DNA of 64,000 bases from Halorussus lipolyticus (GCF_029338375.1 NZ_CP119804.1:434001-498000); one strand, 5' to 3'. Shown: positions 33,453 to 42,355, numbered from the stretch's first letter. Translations and numbers: made by a program. Notes: a model not told the origin generated them from the sequence alone.

Positions 33453-34562
33453 ATGGGACTGGAGGAAGAAATCGAGGACCTCCGCGAGGAGATAGCCGAG
33501 ACTCCGTACAACAAGTCCACGGAGGCACACATCGGACGGCTCAAGGCCAAACTCGCGGAGAAAAAGGAGAAACTCGAAAACCAGTCCTCCGCCGGCGGTG
33601 GCGAGGGCTACCACGTCGAGAAGCACGGCGACGCGACGGTGGCGTTCGTCGGATTCCCCAGCGTCGGGAAGTCCACGCTGTTGAACTCGCTGACCGCCGC
33701 CGAGAGCGAGACGGGGAGCTACGAGTTCACGACGCTCGACGTGAACCCCGGCATGCTTCAGTACAACGGCGCGAACATCCAACTGCTGGACGTGCCGGGT
33801 CTCATCGAGGGCGCGGCCCAAGGCCGGGGTGGCGGACAGGAGGTCCTGTCTGTGGTCCGAGCGGCCGACTTAGTGGTGTTCGTCCTCTCGGTCTTCGAAA
33901 TCGACCAGTACGAGCGCCTCAAGAAGGAACTCTACGCCAACAAGATTCGCCTCGACCAGTCGCCCCCGAGCGTCAAAATTGCCAAGAAGGGCAAGGGCGG
34001 GATTCGGGTCACGTCGAGCGTGGACTTAGACCTCCCGAAGGACGTGGTGAAGGAAGTCCTCAGAGAACACGGCTACGTCAACGCCGACGTGACCGTCCGC
34101 GAGCAGGTTGACATCGACCGCCTCGTTGACGGCGTGATGGACAACCGCGAGTACATTCCCTCCATCGTCTCGGTCAACAAGGTGGACCTCATCGAACCCG
34201 ATTACATCGACACGGTTCACGAGGAGCTTCGAGAGTTCGACATCAATCCCGACGAGGCCGTCTTCATCTCCGCCGTGGAGGAGAAGGGCCTCGACTCGCT
34301 CAAAGAGACCATCTGGAAGGAACTGGGCCTGATGCGAATTTACATGGACAAGCCCGGTCGCGGCGTGGACAAGGACGAACCGCTTGTCCTCGAAAAGGGT
34401 TCGACCGTCGGCGACGCCGCCCGGAAACTCGGCGGCGAACTCGAAGACCGGTTCCGGTTCGCCCGCGTCTCCGGGCCGAGCGCCAAGCACGACGAGCAAC
34501 AGGTCGGTAAGGACCACGAACTCGCCGACGAGGACGTCCTCCGACTCATCGTCCGGAAGTGA
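33453..34562 (+). CDS. drg: DRG-family GTPase (Obg/Rbg superfamily)
   Basis: 369 aa. N-terminal helical hairpin (1-45), P-loop GFPSVGKST (67-75), G2 region YEFTTLD, G3 DVPGLIEGAAQGRGGG, an S5D2-like insertion (~155-235), NKVD (G4), and a C-terminal TGS domain beginning ~295 (IYMDKPGRGVDKDEP). DRG proteins associate with ribosomes in archaea and eukaryotes. The next gene begins with GTG overlapping its stop. Confidence 0.94.
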   Translation: MGLEEEIEDLREEIAETPYNKSTEAHIGRLKAKLAEKKEKLENQSSAGGGEGYHVEKHGDATVAFVGFPSVGKSTLLNSLTAAESETGSYEFTTLDVNPGMLQYNGANIQLLDVPGLIEGAAQGRGGGQEVLSVVRAADLVVFVLSVFEIDQYERLKKELYANKIRLDQSPPSVKIAKKGKGGIRVTSSVDLDLPKDVVKEVLREHGYVNADVTVREQVDIDRLVDGVMDNREYIPSIVSVNKVDLIEPDYIDTVHEELREFDINPDEAVFISAVEEKGLDSLKETIWKELGLMRIYMDKPGRGVDKDEPLVLEKGSTVGDAARKLGGELEDRFRFARVSGPSAKHDEQQVGKDHELADEDVLRLIVRK

Positions 34563-34972
34563 GAGGGCGACTGCTCGCGCTAGCGGCGATGTTTTTCCTC
34601 CCGTGGTCGGTGTTCACTACTGGGGATTTGGTGTTCGCGTGGGGACTGGTGAACCTCGACCCGCTCCACCTCACGACGCTTCCGGACTACCTGTTCGTCT
34701 ACACTCGGGGACTCCCCCGGCGACTCCTCGCGTGGCCCGTCTCGGTTCTCCTCTATCTGTTGGCGCTCGGAAGCGCGCTTCTGGGCCTCGTCGGGCGCGA
34801 GGACGGCCGGGTCACGGGTGGCCTGCTGGTCTTCGCGGGCGTCAGCGGCCTCCAGTTCGCGCTCGGGATGACCCGGCGGGGGCTCGTCGTGGTTCCGGTC
34901 GGGGTCGTCCTCGTCTGGACCGCGGCGTGGTGGTTCTACTGGTCCGACATCCGGCGCGCGGTCTGGAAGTGA
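34559..34972 (+). CDS. Membrane protein, four TM segments (TIGR04206-like)
   Basis: 137 aa starting with GTG 34559, four bases into the drg end, so coupled to drg. Four hydrophobic helices (about 5-25, 55-76, 85-103, 107-128). FFLPWSVFTTGDLVFAWGLVN and LPDYLFVYTRGLP at the N-terminal half agree with my memory of the small haloarchaeal TIGR04206 family; function unknown. Confidence 0.65.
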   Translation: MRGRLLALAAMFFLPWSVFTTGDLVFAWGLVNLDPLHLTTLPDYLFVYTRGLPRRLLAWPVSVLLYLLALGSALLGLVGREDGRVTGGLLVFAGVSGLQFALGMTRRGLVVVPVGVVLVWTAAWWFYWSDIRRAVWK

Positions 34973-35185
34973 GCCTTCGGGACGTATTTTGTGTTTCGAG
35001 AGAGATAATAACATTTCTTTAAGACATGTAGGGGTTTGTTTCTGGTTGCTGGCCGAACATATTAGATTGTCTTCTGCGCGTGCCCACGCGCGACCCGAAC
35101 CGGATACGGGTCGCGGTGGTGCGAGACGCGCTCCGGTTTCCGCGAGCGGTAGCCTTTTCGGCCCAGAACGACCAGTTTCGAACGC

Positions 35186-35947
35186 ATGAACGCCACGCTC
35201 GACCACGTGATGATGCGCGTAGAGGACTTAGACGAAACCCTCGACTGGTACCAGACTCACCTCGACTACGAGGAGAAGGGTCGCTGGGAGGCCGACACGT
35301 TCACCAACGTCTACCTCGGTCCCGAGGACCTACACGACGAGGGCGCTGTCCTCGAAATCACGTATAATCACGACGACCGGACCTACGAGATGGGCGATGC
35401 GTGGGGTCACATCGCCGTGCGCGTGGATGACGTGTACGACGCCTACGAACAACTGATGGACGAGGGCGTCGAGGACTACCGCGACCCCGACTCCTGTGGC
35501 GGTTCCTACGCCTTCGTCAAGGACCCCGATGGCCACGAGGTCGAAATCGTCGAGCGCGATTACGGCGCGCGCTGGAGCCTCGACCACACCATGATTCGCG
35601 TCGAGGACGCCGACGAGGCCCTCGGTTGGTACACCCGAAAGCTTGAGTACGAACACACCGGTCGCTGGGAGTCCGACACCTTCGCCAACTACTTCATGAA
35701 GCCCGAGGAGGCGGCCGACGAGGCGATGGCCGTGGAACTCACCTACAACTACGACGGCCGGAGCTACACGATGGGCGACGCGTGGGGCCATCTCGCGGTC
35801 CGCGCCGACGACTTGCAGGACGACTGGACGACGCTGATGGAGCGCGACGCCGAGGACTACCGCAATCCCGAGTCCTGCGACAACCGCTACGCGTTCACCA
35901 AGGACCAAGACGGCCACGAAATCGAGGTCATCGAGCGCGACGAGTGA
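35186..35947 (+). CDS. gloA: Two-domain VOC (glyoxalase-like) protein
   Basis: 253 aa. Two tandem VOC units, 1-~127 and ~129-253, each with DH[VT]M[MI]RVED, a middle AVLEITYN or AVELTYN strand and DAWGH[IL]AVR, ending in D.DGHE[VI]E[IV][IV]ERD. His and Glu in DH, E-x-TYN, GH and HE positions can provide the 2-His/2-Glu metal site per pseudo-dimer. The sequence is closest to lactoylglutathione-lyase-type glyoxalases that detoxify methylglyoxal; haloarchaea lack glutathione and use gamma-glutamylcysteine, so the true thiol is an inference. Confidence 0.82.
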   Translation: MNATLDHVMMRVEDLDETLDWYQTHLDYEEKGRWEADTFTNVYLGPEDLHDEGAVLEITYNHDDRTYEMGDAWGHIAVRVDDVYDAYEQLMDEGVEDYRDPDSCGGSYAFVKDPDGHEVEIVERDYGARWSLDHTMIRVEDADEALGWYTRKLEYEHTGRWESDTFANYFMKPEEAADEAMAVELTYNYDGRSYTMGDAWGHLAVRADDLQDDWTTLMERDAEDYRNPESCDNRYAFTKDQDGHEIEVIERDE

Positions 35948-36301
35948 GCCAGCTATTCTCGTAACTTGACCGACTAACCCGTCTGCGAGTAAAAATACGG
36001 AATACACTCGTTCTCTCCGGAGCGAACGGGAGAAACGGTCTGTTTCTTTATAAGATAATTTCGGCTGAGCAGAGTAATCTCTCTGCGCGTAACAGGCTGT
36101 AACCCCCCGTTTCGGGCGTGAGAAGGGTTGACCTCCCGACGAGAATACCACAAAGCACTTATAACCACGGCTTAACCTTTGGCCTGTACCCCTACCCATG
36201 GTGGCAGTAGCGAGTACAGGTGGCCCACACCCGGAGCGATTTCGGGTTCCCCCGAGGGTCGCAGGAAAGGTGCTGTCGCCGACCGAATAACCAACCCAAC
36301 C
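35948..36301 (+). promoter_or_regulatory. S-layer promoter and two-hairpin leader
   Basis: TATA box CTTATAA (36158-36164); a second CTTAACC lies at 36171-36177. The start near 36188 gives a leader of roughly 110 bases. Hairpin 1: CCTGTAC (36183-36189) with GTACAGG (36214-36220), inner TAC/GTA. Hairpin 2: ACCCG (36229-36233) with CGGGT (36243-36247). No further gene in 35948-36157, which is AT-richer. A long structured csg leader has been described in Haloferax; I compare from memory. Confidence 0.65.
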
Positions 36302-38365
36302 ATGACAAACACAACAGACAAGCTACGCAGTGTCTTCCTGTCGGCCCTGCTGGTCATGTCGGTCGTCGCCGGCGTGACTGCATCCGCGGGAAGTGCCGCC
36401 GCAGTAGCTAATCTCGATGACGACTCCATCGTCTTCCAAGGCGAGACGGTCGTTGCACAGAACGGCGACTGGAGTAGCGACACGGTTCAGCTGTACACCT
36501 ACGACAACGGTGTCGGCACCTACGTTGACCAGTACACCGCGGACGGTAGCGGTGAAATCTCGTTCTCGTCGGCCGACCTCGAAGGCAAGTACATCCTTCA
36601 GGGTCCCGACCAGAGCGGTAACAACGGCACTCAGTTCCAAGTCGTGCCCCAGACGTTCTCGCTGAAGAAGACGAACGTCTCCACGACGACTGACGCCAAC
36701 AACATCACCGTCAACCTGGACAAGACCAACCGTGCGGGCAACTTCACGGTTAACGTCACGTCCACCGCCGACGGCTTCAACAACCAGACGAACATCGTGG
36801 TCAACCGCGACAACCAGACCTCGATCGACGTCGCGGTTGGTTCGCTCGCCGACACGGCCGGTACGGGCAACTACACGCTGAGCGTTGACGTTACGGACAC
36901 CACCGCGTCCGAGGACATCAACCTCGAATTCACCGAGCCCGGCTCGGTCACTGCCTTCTTCCCCGACAGCGTCATCAGCGACGAGCGCGGTGACGTGGTT
37001 GACATCCCGGTCGAGATGGAGAACACCGACACCGCTAACGTCACCATCGGTTCCTCCGACGTGAACTTCGTCGCCGACGTTCACGTCGAGGACGGTGACG
37101 ACGACGGCTCCAACGCGACCATCCAGCTCAACACCGCACTGACCCCCGGCCACTCCGAGTTCATCACCCTCGAGGACGACTCGGACAGCTTCGTCACGAA
37201 CACGGCTAACGACAACGACAGCGACGGTGTCGTCTACCGTGCCGGTGAGAACCTCGAAACCCCGCTCGCCTCGGGTAACTACGAGCTGAGCATCGCCATC
37301 GAGGACGACAACGCGAACGGTAACTGGCGAGCCGTCAACGTTGCCACGATGTCGATCAGCCAGCGTTCGACCGACGCCGCCCAGTCGTGGATCGCCCCCG
37401 ACTCCGCAGTCACTGGCGACACGACGGTCAGCGACCTGCCCGGCATCGTCACCGACCGCGACAACGTCGCTGACGGTGACTACGCCATCGTTCAGGTTCA
37501 GGCCTCCGGCCTCTACGGCGACCTCAACAAGAGCCAGCTCAGCTCGGCGGCCAGCTCCGACGGTCTCGACTTCACCGTCACGCAGGCCAACCCCGGCCCG
37601 AACTCCAACCCGAACACCTTCTCGGGTAACAACGCCGCCGTGAGCCTGTTCCAAGACCCCGACAACAACACGTTCTACGTGGCCATCGACACCGACGCAG
37701 TTGACGCTGACGCCAGCGACAGCCGCACGGGTCTCGCAACCGGCGAATGGAACGCCAGCTTCACCGTGACGCCTGACTTCCACTCGCTCGTCAGCGAGAA
37801 CGAGACGGTCTCCACGACGTTCACCGTCGAGGACCCGACCGCCGAGATTAACGACGGCAACAGCGTCGTCGTGCCTGTCGGCGAGACCAACGTCACGGGT
37901 ACCACCAACCTCGCGCCCGGCACGGAGTTCACCGTGCAGGCCAAGGCTGGCGGTTCCTTCCTGAAGTCGGCCAACGTCGAAGTCGGCCCGGACGGTAGCT
38001 TCTCCGCTCCGTTCGACTTCAGCGACGCCAACAACGGCACCGAGTTCACTGTCTCGCTCCGTAACACCGGTGCGAACATCGACTACGACACCATCTCCGG
38101 TACCGTGAGTGCAGACGCTGAAGGCGACCAGCCGACCACCACGACCACCTCCTCCAACAACACGACGACTACGACGACCGAGGAGACCACGACGACTACG
38201 ACGACCGAGGAGACCACGACGACCGAGGAGACGACCGAAGAAACGACGACCGAGGAGACCACCACTACCACGAGCAGTGACGGTGGCATCCCCGGCTTCG
38301 GCGTGAGTGTCGCTCTCGTCGCCCTCGTCGCCGCCGCGCTACTGGCGCTCCGCCGTAGCAACTAA
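36302..38365 (+). CDS. csg: S-layer (surface) glycoprotein with PGF-CTERM
   Basis: 687 aa from ATG 36302. Signal peptide to about Ala34. Mature protein is acidic and built of Ig-like beta domains with many N-x-S/T sequons; a Thr/Glu stalk (about 615-660, runs of TTTT and TTEE) precedes GGIPGFGVSVALVALVAAALLALRRSN, the PGF-CTERM tail. Codon use is strongly biased (CGT, AAC, GAC, TCC with some T-ending codons), as in highly expressed genes. This forms the cell-wall lattice. Archaeosortase A is the next gene, 184 bases downstream. Confidence 0.93.
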   Translation: MTNTTDKLRSVFLSALLVMSVVAGVTASAGSAAAVANLDDDSIVFQGETVVAQNGDWSSDTVQLYTYDNGVGTYVDQYTADGSGEISFSSADLEGKYILQGPDQSGNNGTQFQVVPQTFSLKKTNVSTTTDANNITVNLDKTNRAGNFTVNVTSTADGFNNQTNIVVNRDNQTSIDVAVGSLADTAGTGNYTLSVDVTDTTASEDINLEFTEPGSVTAFFPDSVISDERGDVVDIPVEMENTDTANVTIGSSDVNFVADVHVEDGDDDGSNATIQLNTALTPGHSEFITLEDDSDSFVTNTANDNDSDGVVYRAGENLETPLASGNYELSIAIEDDNANGNWRAVNVATMSISQRSTDAAQSWIAPDSAVTGDTTVSDLPGIVTDRDNVADGDYAIVQVQASGLYGDLNKSQLSSAASSDGLDFTVTQANPGPNSNPNTFSGNNAAVSLFQDPDNNTFYVAIDTDAVDADASDSRTGLATGEWNASFTVTPDFHSLVSENETVSTTFTVEDPTAEINDGNSVVVPVGETNVTGTTNLAPGTEFTVQAKAGGSFLKSANVEVGPDGSFSAPFDFSDANNGTEFTVSLRNTGANIDYDTISGTVSADAEGDQPTTTTTSSNNTTTTTTEETTTTTTTEETTTTEETTEETTTEETTTTTSSDGGIPGFGVSVALVALVAAALLALRRSN

Positions 38366-38549
38366 GCTAGCTAACTGACTACCGGATTTCTCCGGTCTTT
38401 CGCGGTTCCATTTTTTGCGTGCTAACTCCCGTAGCGACGGCTTCGTCGCGCGTGAGAAACGGTACGTTTCGAGTCGTCTAAGCGGACGTTAACCGAGGCG
38501 ACACGAGCCGTCAACTCTTTATCCGGGGCGCGCTTTGACCCTTCTAACC

Positions 38550-39473
38550 GTGACTACGCCGTTGACAGACACACTCGCGTGGCTCGTCGTCGGACTGTTC
38601 GCTGGGGCCGCCAGTCTCGACTGGTACGATGGCGACCACGGCCGAGGACGCGCTCGCTACGTGGCGGCGTTCGCGTGGGTCGTCTTCGGCGTGTTCTGGC
38701 TCGCGCTGTTCCCGCACTTCGCCTTCGAGCAAAAGAGCTTCGTCGAGGGCGCGCTCAGTCTCGCCGCGCTTCCGGCCTGCCTGTACGCCGCGTACCTGCT
38801 TCTGCAGGGCAGAGAGACCCTCTTTCTCCTCTCGCGTGCTGTCGCCGTCATGGGTCTCATCTACCTGCCGTTCACGATGATTCCCGCCGGCAAGGAGTGG
38901 CTCATCGAGACGGTGACGTGGCAGGGCGAGTTCGTCATGCGGACGCTCGGCTACGAGTTCGAGGTCGTCCAGCGCGACGGCGGGATTCGCGGGACGTACT
39001 TCTTCCACACCGCTGACGGTCGGTTCAACGTCAACGTCCTGCTGGCGTGTACCGGTCTCGGGAGCATGGCCATCTTCGGCGGTCTCATCGCCGCGGTCCG
39101 CGCGCCCGTGGGTCGAAAGCTCCGGGGCCTCGCCATCGCCATCCCGATTATCTGGGCGCTGAACCTCGTCCGCGTGGTGTTCATCACGCTGGCGTTCAGC
39201 CACCAGTGGTTGCAGGTCTTCGTGGACCCGACGATGAGTCTGCTCGGCTATCAGGACCCCCACATGGTGTCGTACTTCATCTCCGACCGCGTGATGGCCC
39301 AGAGCCTCTCGGTGGTCGCGCTGGTCGGCATCGCGTGGGCGGTGGCCCGCGAGGTCCCCGAACTCCTGACGGTCGGCGAGGACGTCCTCTACATCGCAAC
39401 CGGCGACGAGTACGACCTCCACGAGGCCGTCGGCACCGAGCGGCCGATTGCGACGGACGGAAAAGGCGAGTGA
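38550..39473 (+). CDS. artA: Archaeosortase A
   Basis: 307 aa from GTG 38550, which fits a CTCTTTATCC TATA element at 38515-38524 (an upstream TTG at 38535 is possible). Polytopic (~8 TM). Catalytic triad of the exosortase/archaeosortase fold: Cys167 in VLLACTGLG, Arg208 in NLVRVVFIT, Arg247 in ISDRVMA, at the same spacing as Cys173/Arg214/Arg253 known in Haloferax volcanii. It cuts PGF-CTERM tails and links surface proteins to archaetidyl lipid. Several of its likely substrates are encoded here. Confidence 0.93.
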   Translation: MTTPLTDTLAWLVVGLFAGAASLDWYDGDHGRGRARYVAAFAWVVFGVFWLALFPHFAFEQKSFVEGALSLAALPACLYAAYLLLQGRETLFLLSRAVAVMGLIYLPFTMIPAGKEWLIETVTWQGEFVMRTLGYEFEVVQRDGGIRGTYFFHTADGRFNVNVLLACTGLGSMAIFGGLIAAVRAPVGRKLRGLAIAIPIIWALNLVRVVFITLAFSHQWLQVFVDPTMSLLGYQDPHMVSYFISDRVMAQSLSVVALVGIAWAVAREVPELLTVGEDVLYIATGDEYDLHEAVGTERPIATDGKGE

Positions 39474-39500
39474 AGTAGCGGCGAAGTTCTGTTTTCGGGA

Positions 39501-40274
39501 TTATTCGACTTCGAGGAGGCCGTCGGGCGCGCCCGCCAGTTCGCCGAGCGCGTCGGCCTCGATGTGGTGCAGGTCGCCGGGTATCACCAGCAGGTGGAGC
39601 GGGTCGCCGAACTCGCGGTCGGCGAGCGCCGAGATGCGGTCGGCGGCCACCACCGGGTCGGGACTCCCGGCGCGGGCGACCACGACGCCTAGCAGGTCGC
39701 CGTACTCCTCGGCCAGCAGGTCGGCGGCGTGGTCGGCGGTCATGTAGTCGTCGTTGCGGAGTTTGATGTCGAGGTAGACCAGCGTGTGCAGGCCGCGCTC
39801 GCGGTTCTCGTCGATGGCGTCGGTGACGCTGGCGGGGACCCCATCGGCACCGTGGGCGTAGTCGAACGGGAGCGTGGTGGCCTTGCCGAAGCGGTAGTTC
39901 TGGAGGCCAGTCAGGCCGCTGGCGGCCGATTCGGCGGTCGGCGCGTGGACGACGCGAGTGTCGATGCCGCGCTGTTCGGCCCGGAGGCGGAGGTCAACGT
40001 GGGTGGTCGAAATCATCGTGTCGCCCGCGGTGAGAAAGACCGCCTCTCCCGACTCTGCGGCCCGGAGGATGTCCTCGGGGTCCTGTTCGACGCCCGCCCG
40101 ATTTCGGACCTCGATGTCGGTGTCGTGGTAGGCTTCCAAGTCCTCGACGCTCGCGCCGAGGAGTTTGCTGGTGTAGAACTCGGCGAACGCGCTGTCCGCG
40201 TCTCGCAGGACCTCCCGGCCCTCGACGGTAATCGACCGCTCGTCGTAGAGACCGAGGCCGACGAATGTGAGCAT
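39501..40274 (-). CDS. dphB: Diphthine synthase
   Basis: 257 aa. Full-length Dph5: FVGLGLYDERSITVEG (SAM fold N-terminus), AGDTMISTTHVDLRLRAE, LQNYRFGKATTLPF, LVYLDIKLRNDDYM and VARAGSPDPVVAADRI. It trimethylates the modified histidine of translation elongation factor 2. Single gene, convergent with artA. Confidence 0.95.
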   Translation of the reverse strand: MLTFVGLGLYDERSITVEGREVLRDADSAFAEFYTSKLLGASVEDLEAYHDTDIEVRNRAGVEQDPEDILRAAESGEAVFLTAGDTMISTTHVDLRLRAEQRGIDTRVVHAPTAESAASGLTGLQNYRFGKATTLPFDYAHGADGVPASVTDAIDENRERGLHTLVYLDIKLRNDDYMTADHAADLLAEEYGDLLGVVVARAGSPDPVVAADRISALADREFGDPLHLLVIPGDLHHIEADALGELAGAPDGLLEVE

Positions 40275-40481
40275 ACGTGGGATAGGACCGCCAGCGGGTT
40301 ATAGCGTTTCGAGTCGGGATTGCGCCGACAGCGAGAGAGTCGGAGACGTTCTTCTACAATTTGTTTCCAATTGTCGAGTTGTCCGAGGCGATTGTCGAAC
40401 GTTCTCGGCTGTTGGCATCGCCGGCCGTCGAACCCGACCGCGAAGCGTCACGCTTACCGCCACACCGCCAGAAGCAGGTGT

Positions 40482-41510
40482 ATGGAAGTTCCGTGCGTGC
40501 GCGTCGAGCGCGAGCGAGGCGAGGAGACTCGCCAGCGGTTAGCCGAGGCCGACCTCCTCGCCGCCGAGTTCGAAATCGAGGTCGCAGACGGGAATCTCTA
40601 CCTCCCGGTCACCGACCGTGACCGAGTGCCCGAGGACCTACCGGTGGTCTCGCGCGCGGTCGGCGAGCGCGACACGCCGGACACGCCCACCGACCTGCTG
40701 GGTTACGAACCGACCTACGAGCGCCTCGGCGACATCGTGATTCTCGACGAGGACGACCCCGAGCAAGCCCGCGAAATCGCCGACGCCGTGATGTCCTCGG
40801 ACATCCCCGTGAAGACGGTAGTCAACCGGGCCTCGAAAGTCAAGGGCGAACTGCGGGTCCGCGACTGGGAGGTGCTTGCGGGAGACGGAACTGAGGCGAG
40901 CGAAGCGAGCCGAGGGTCGGAAGACGGGTCTTCCGGAACCGAGACCGTCCACCGCGAATACGGCTGTGAGTTTCTGCTCGACGTGGCCGAGGTCTACTTT
41001 TCTCCTCGGCTCGCCACCGAGCGCCACCGGGTCGCCGAACAGGTCGAGGAGGCCGAGCGCGCCTTCGACATGTTCGCCGGGGTCGGCCCCTTCGTCGTCC
41101 CCTTCGCCAAGCGCGGCGCGGAGGTCGTCGGCGTGGATTTGAACGAGAAGGCCATCGAGTACCTCCGGGAGAACGCCCGCAGAAACGACGTGGCGGACGG
41201 AGTGACGGCGATTCAGGGGGACGTGAGGGAGGTTGCCCCGGAATATTCGGACTGGGCCGACCGCGTGGTGATGAACCTGCCCCACAGCGCCGACGAGTTC
41301 CTCGACACTGCGGTCGAACTCGCGGGCGACGACTGCGTGATTCACTACTACGACATCCAGCACGAGGACGACCCCTTCGGTCCGGGCGAGGAGGCCATCC
41401 GCGCCGTCGCGGAACCCGAGTACGAGGTCGAAGTCGAGACGCGCCACGTCGTCCGCTCCTACGCGCCCCACGAGGTGAACGTCTGTCTCGACGTGCGACT
41501 ATCTCGCTAA
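40482..41510 (+). CDS. trm5: tRNA (guanine37-N1)-methyltransferase Trm5
   Basis: 342 aa from ATG 40482. D1 domain (RVERERGEETRQRL), D2 RNA-binding part (GDIVILDEDDPEQAREIAD), and the Rossmann domain with FDMFAGVGPFVVPFAKRG, VGVDLNEKAIEYL and the catalytic NLPHSADEFLD. It makes m1G37, which keeps the reading frame. A hydrophilic insertion GDGTEASEASRGSEDG (~134-149) expands the D2 loop; its DNA contains the frequent GCGAGCGAAGCGAG motif, a sign of slippage or insertion. ATG choice removes a low-quality upstream extension. Confidence 0.92.
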   Translation: MEVPCVRVERERGEETRQRLAEADLLAAEFEIEVADGNLYLPVTDRDRVPEDLPVVSRAVGERDTPDTPTDLLGYEPTYERLGDIVILDEDDPEQAREIADAVMSSDIPVKTVVNRASKVKGELRVRDWEVLAGDGTEASEASRGSEDGSSGTETVHREYGCEFLLDVAEVYFSPRLATERHRVAEQVEEAERAFDMFAGVGPFVVPFAKRGAEVVGVDLNEKAIEYLRENARRNDVADGVTAIQGDVREVAPEYSDWADRVVMNLPHSADEFLDTAVELAGDDCVIHYYDIQHEDDPFGPGEEAIRAVAEPEYEVEVETRHVVRSYAPHEVNVCLDVRLSR

Positions 41511-41577
41511 CGGCGGGCGATTCCGGAAGTCTTATTTTGGCTGTGGGAAGTAGTAAAGAGTGCAGGCGAAGTAGTCT

Positions 41578-41652
41578 GCCGGTGTAGCTCAGACTGGCTA
41601 GAGCGATTCCTTCGTAAGGAATAGGCCGAGGGTTCAAATCCCTCCACCGGCT
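41578..41652 (+). tRNA. tRNA-Thr (anticodon CGT)
   Basis: Acceptor GCCGGTG (41578-41584) with CACCGGC (41645-41651), discriminator T. Anticodon stem ATTCC/GGAAT with loop TTCGTAA, anticodon CGT. T arm GGTTCAAATCCC. No intron, no CCA. Two partial copies of its 3' end follow. Confidence 0.95.
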
Positions 41653-41718
41653 TACTTTTCCGCGAACTACACGGCGAGCGCCTCGTGCGCTCGCATTTCT
41701 GTGAGCGGAAATCGACCT

Positions 41719-41801
41719 GTGGAGGATTTGAACTACGGAAAAGGCAGTCTCGCCGGAGGCGAGGAAGCGTTTTCAGGTGGTTCACAATCCCTCCACCGGC
41801 T
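41719..41801 (+). repeat. tRNA-Thr 3'-end copy closing a hairpin, module 1
   Basis: 41779-41801 copies the T arm and acceptor end (one inserted base, GGTTCACAATCCC). The inverted partner is 41719-41733. They pair by 7+3+5 bp, followed by GAAAA/TTTTC (41738-41742 with 41770-41774) and a perfect apical CTCGCC-GGA-GGCGAG (41749-41763). Confidence 0.82.
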
Positions 41802-41839
41802 CTTTCTGCCGAACGTAGTGAGGCTGAAGAGCCTTTTGT

Positions 41840-41948
41840 GGTGGGATTTGAACGAGACGAGTCGCAGGCCCGCGCAGGCCGTAGGCCGAGCAGGAACGTC
41901 TCGGCGTAGTTCACAATCCCTCCACCGGCTTACTTTTCCGCGAACTAC
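41840..41948 (+). repeat. tRNA-Thr 3'-end copy closing a hairpin, module 2
   Basis: 41909-41948 repeats 39 bases of the tRNA end plus its flank (41632-41670), with one inserted base. The inverted partner is 41840-41853. Base helix 5+1+3+5 bp, then GAGACG/CGTCTC (41854-41859 with 41897-41902) and an apical GGCC-GTA-GGCC (41877-41887). Same plan as module 1 and the tRNA-Arg module. Confidence 0.82.
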
Positions 41949-42019
41949 CTTTCAGCTCTCTGCTCGTCTCGAACTCCGTCGTCGTGAGCGGGAGCGATAA
42001 AACAGGATGGGGTGACGGA

Positions 42020-42355
42020 TTATCCGTCGCGCTCGTTCGTGAGGAGGTCCTCGGAGAACCAGTACACGTCACCGTTGATGCCCAGTTCGACTTCCCAGTA
42101 ATTGCCGTAGTTGTAGCACGGGCCGCCGATGATTTCACCACTAGTTCCGTCGATGAACTTCTCGTAGTTATTGAGTTCACACGTTTCCCAACCGGGGACG
42201 CCAGCGCCGTCCGTGGAAACGATGTCACCTTGGTTGAACTCGTTGTGTGTCGCAGCGGCGGGATTAGTAGCCGCAAGTGCCGCGACACTGGTACCGAGTG
42301 CGGCACCGGCGGATTTGAGAACGCTACGCCGAGTCGTGTTATCTTTTTCGGACAT
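42020..42355 (-). CDS. Small Tat-exported protein with SH3-like domain
   Basis: 111 aa. Twin-arginine signal TTRRSVLKSAGA (Arg9-Arg10) with a 20-residue Ala-rich core, cut near AAA-THNEFN. The ~75-residue mature part (FNQGDIVSTDGAGVPGWET, DGTSGEIIGGPCYNYGNYWEVEL, DVYWFSEDLL) follows the bacterial SH3b pattern: GD.V...L.., GT.G.I..GP, WW-V, GW..E..L. Two Cys (~58, ~78) may pair. Such domains bind peptides or cell-wall components in bacteria; role here unknown. It lies beside the tRNA-Thr repeat modules. Confidence 0.65.
   Translation of the reverse strand: MSEKDNTTRRSVLKSAGAALGTSVAALAATNPAAATHNEFNQGDIVSTDGAGVPGWETCELNNYEKFIDGTSGEIIGGPCYNYGNYWEVELGINGDVYWFSEDLLTNERDG

Larger units (their letters stand above)
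41653..42019. other. Gene-free region after tRNA-Thr
   Basis: Contains the two hairpin modules and, at 41949-42019, a short spacer up to the Tat-exported gene, where I see nothing specific. No integrase or transposase fragment is readable in any frame. Confidence 0.7.

Noticed and set aside
36323..37783. 486-codon minus-strand open frame opposite the S-layer gene
   Set aside because: Composition is Val/Gly/Asp repeats mirrored from the sense codons; no start signal and no domain.
41653..41948. Remnant of an integrated plasmid or provirus at tRNA-Thr
   Set aside because: No integrase, replication or phage gene fragment; units are only ~130-150 bases and carry inverted partners unlike normal att sites.
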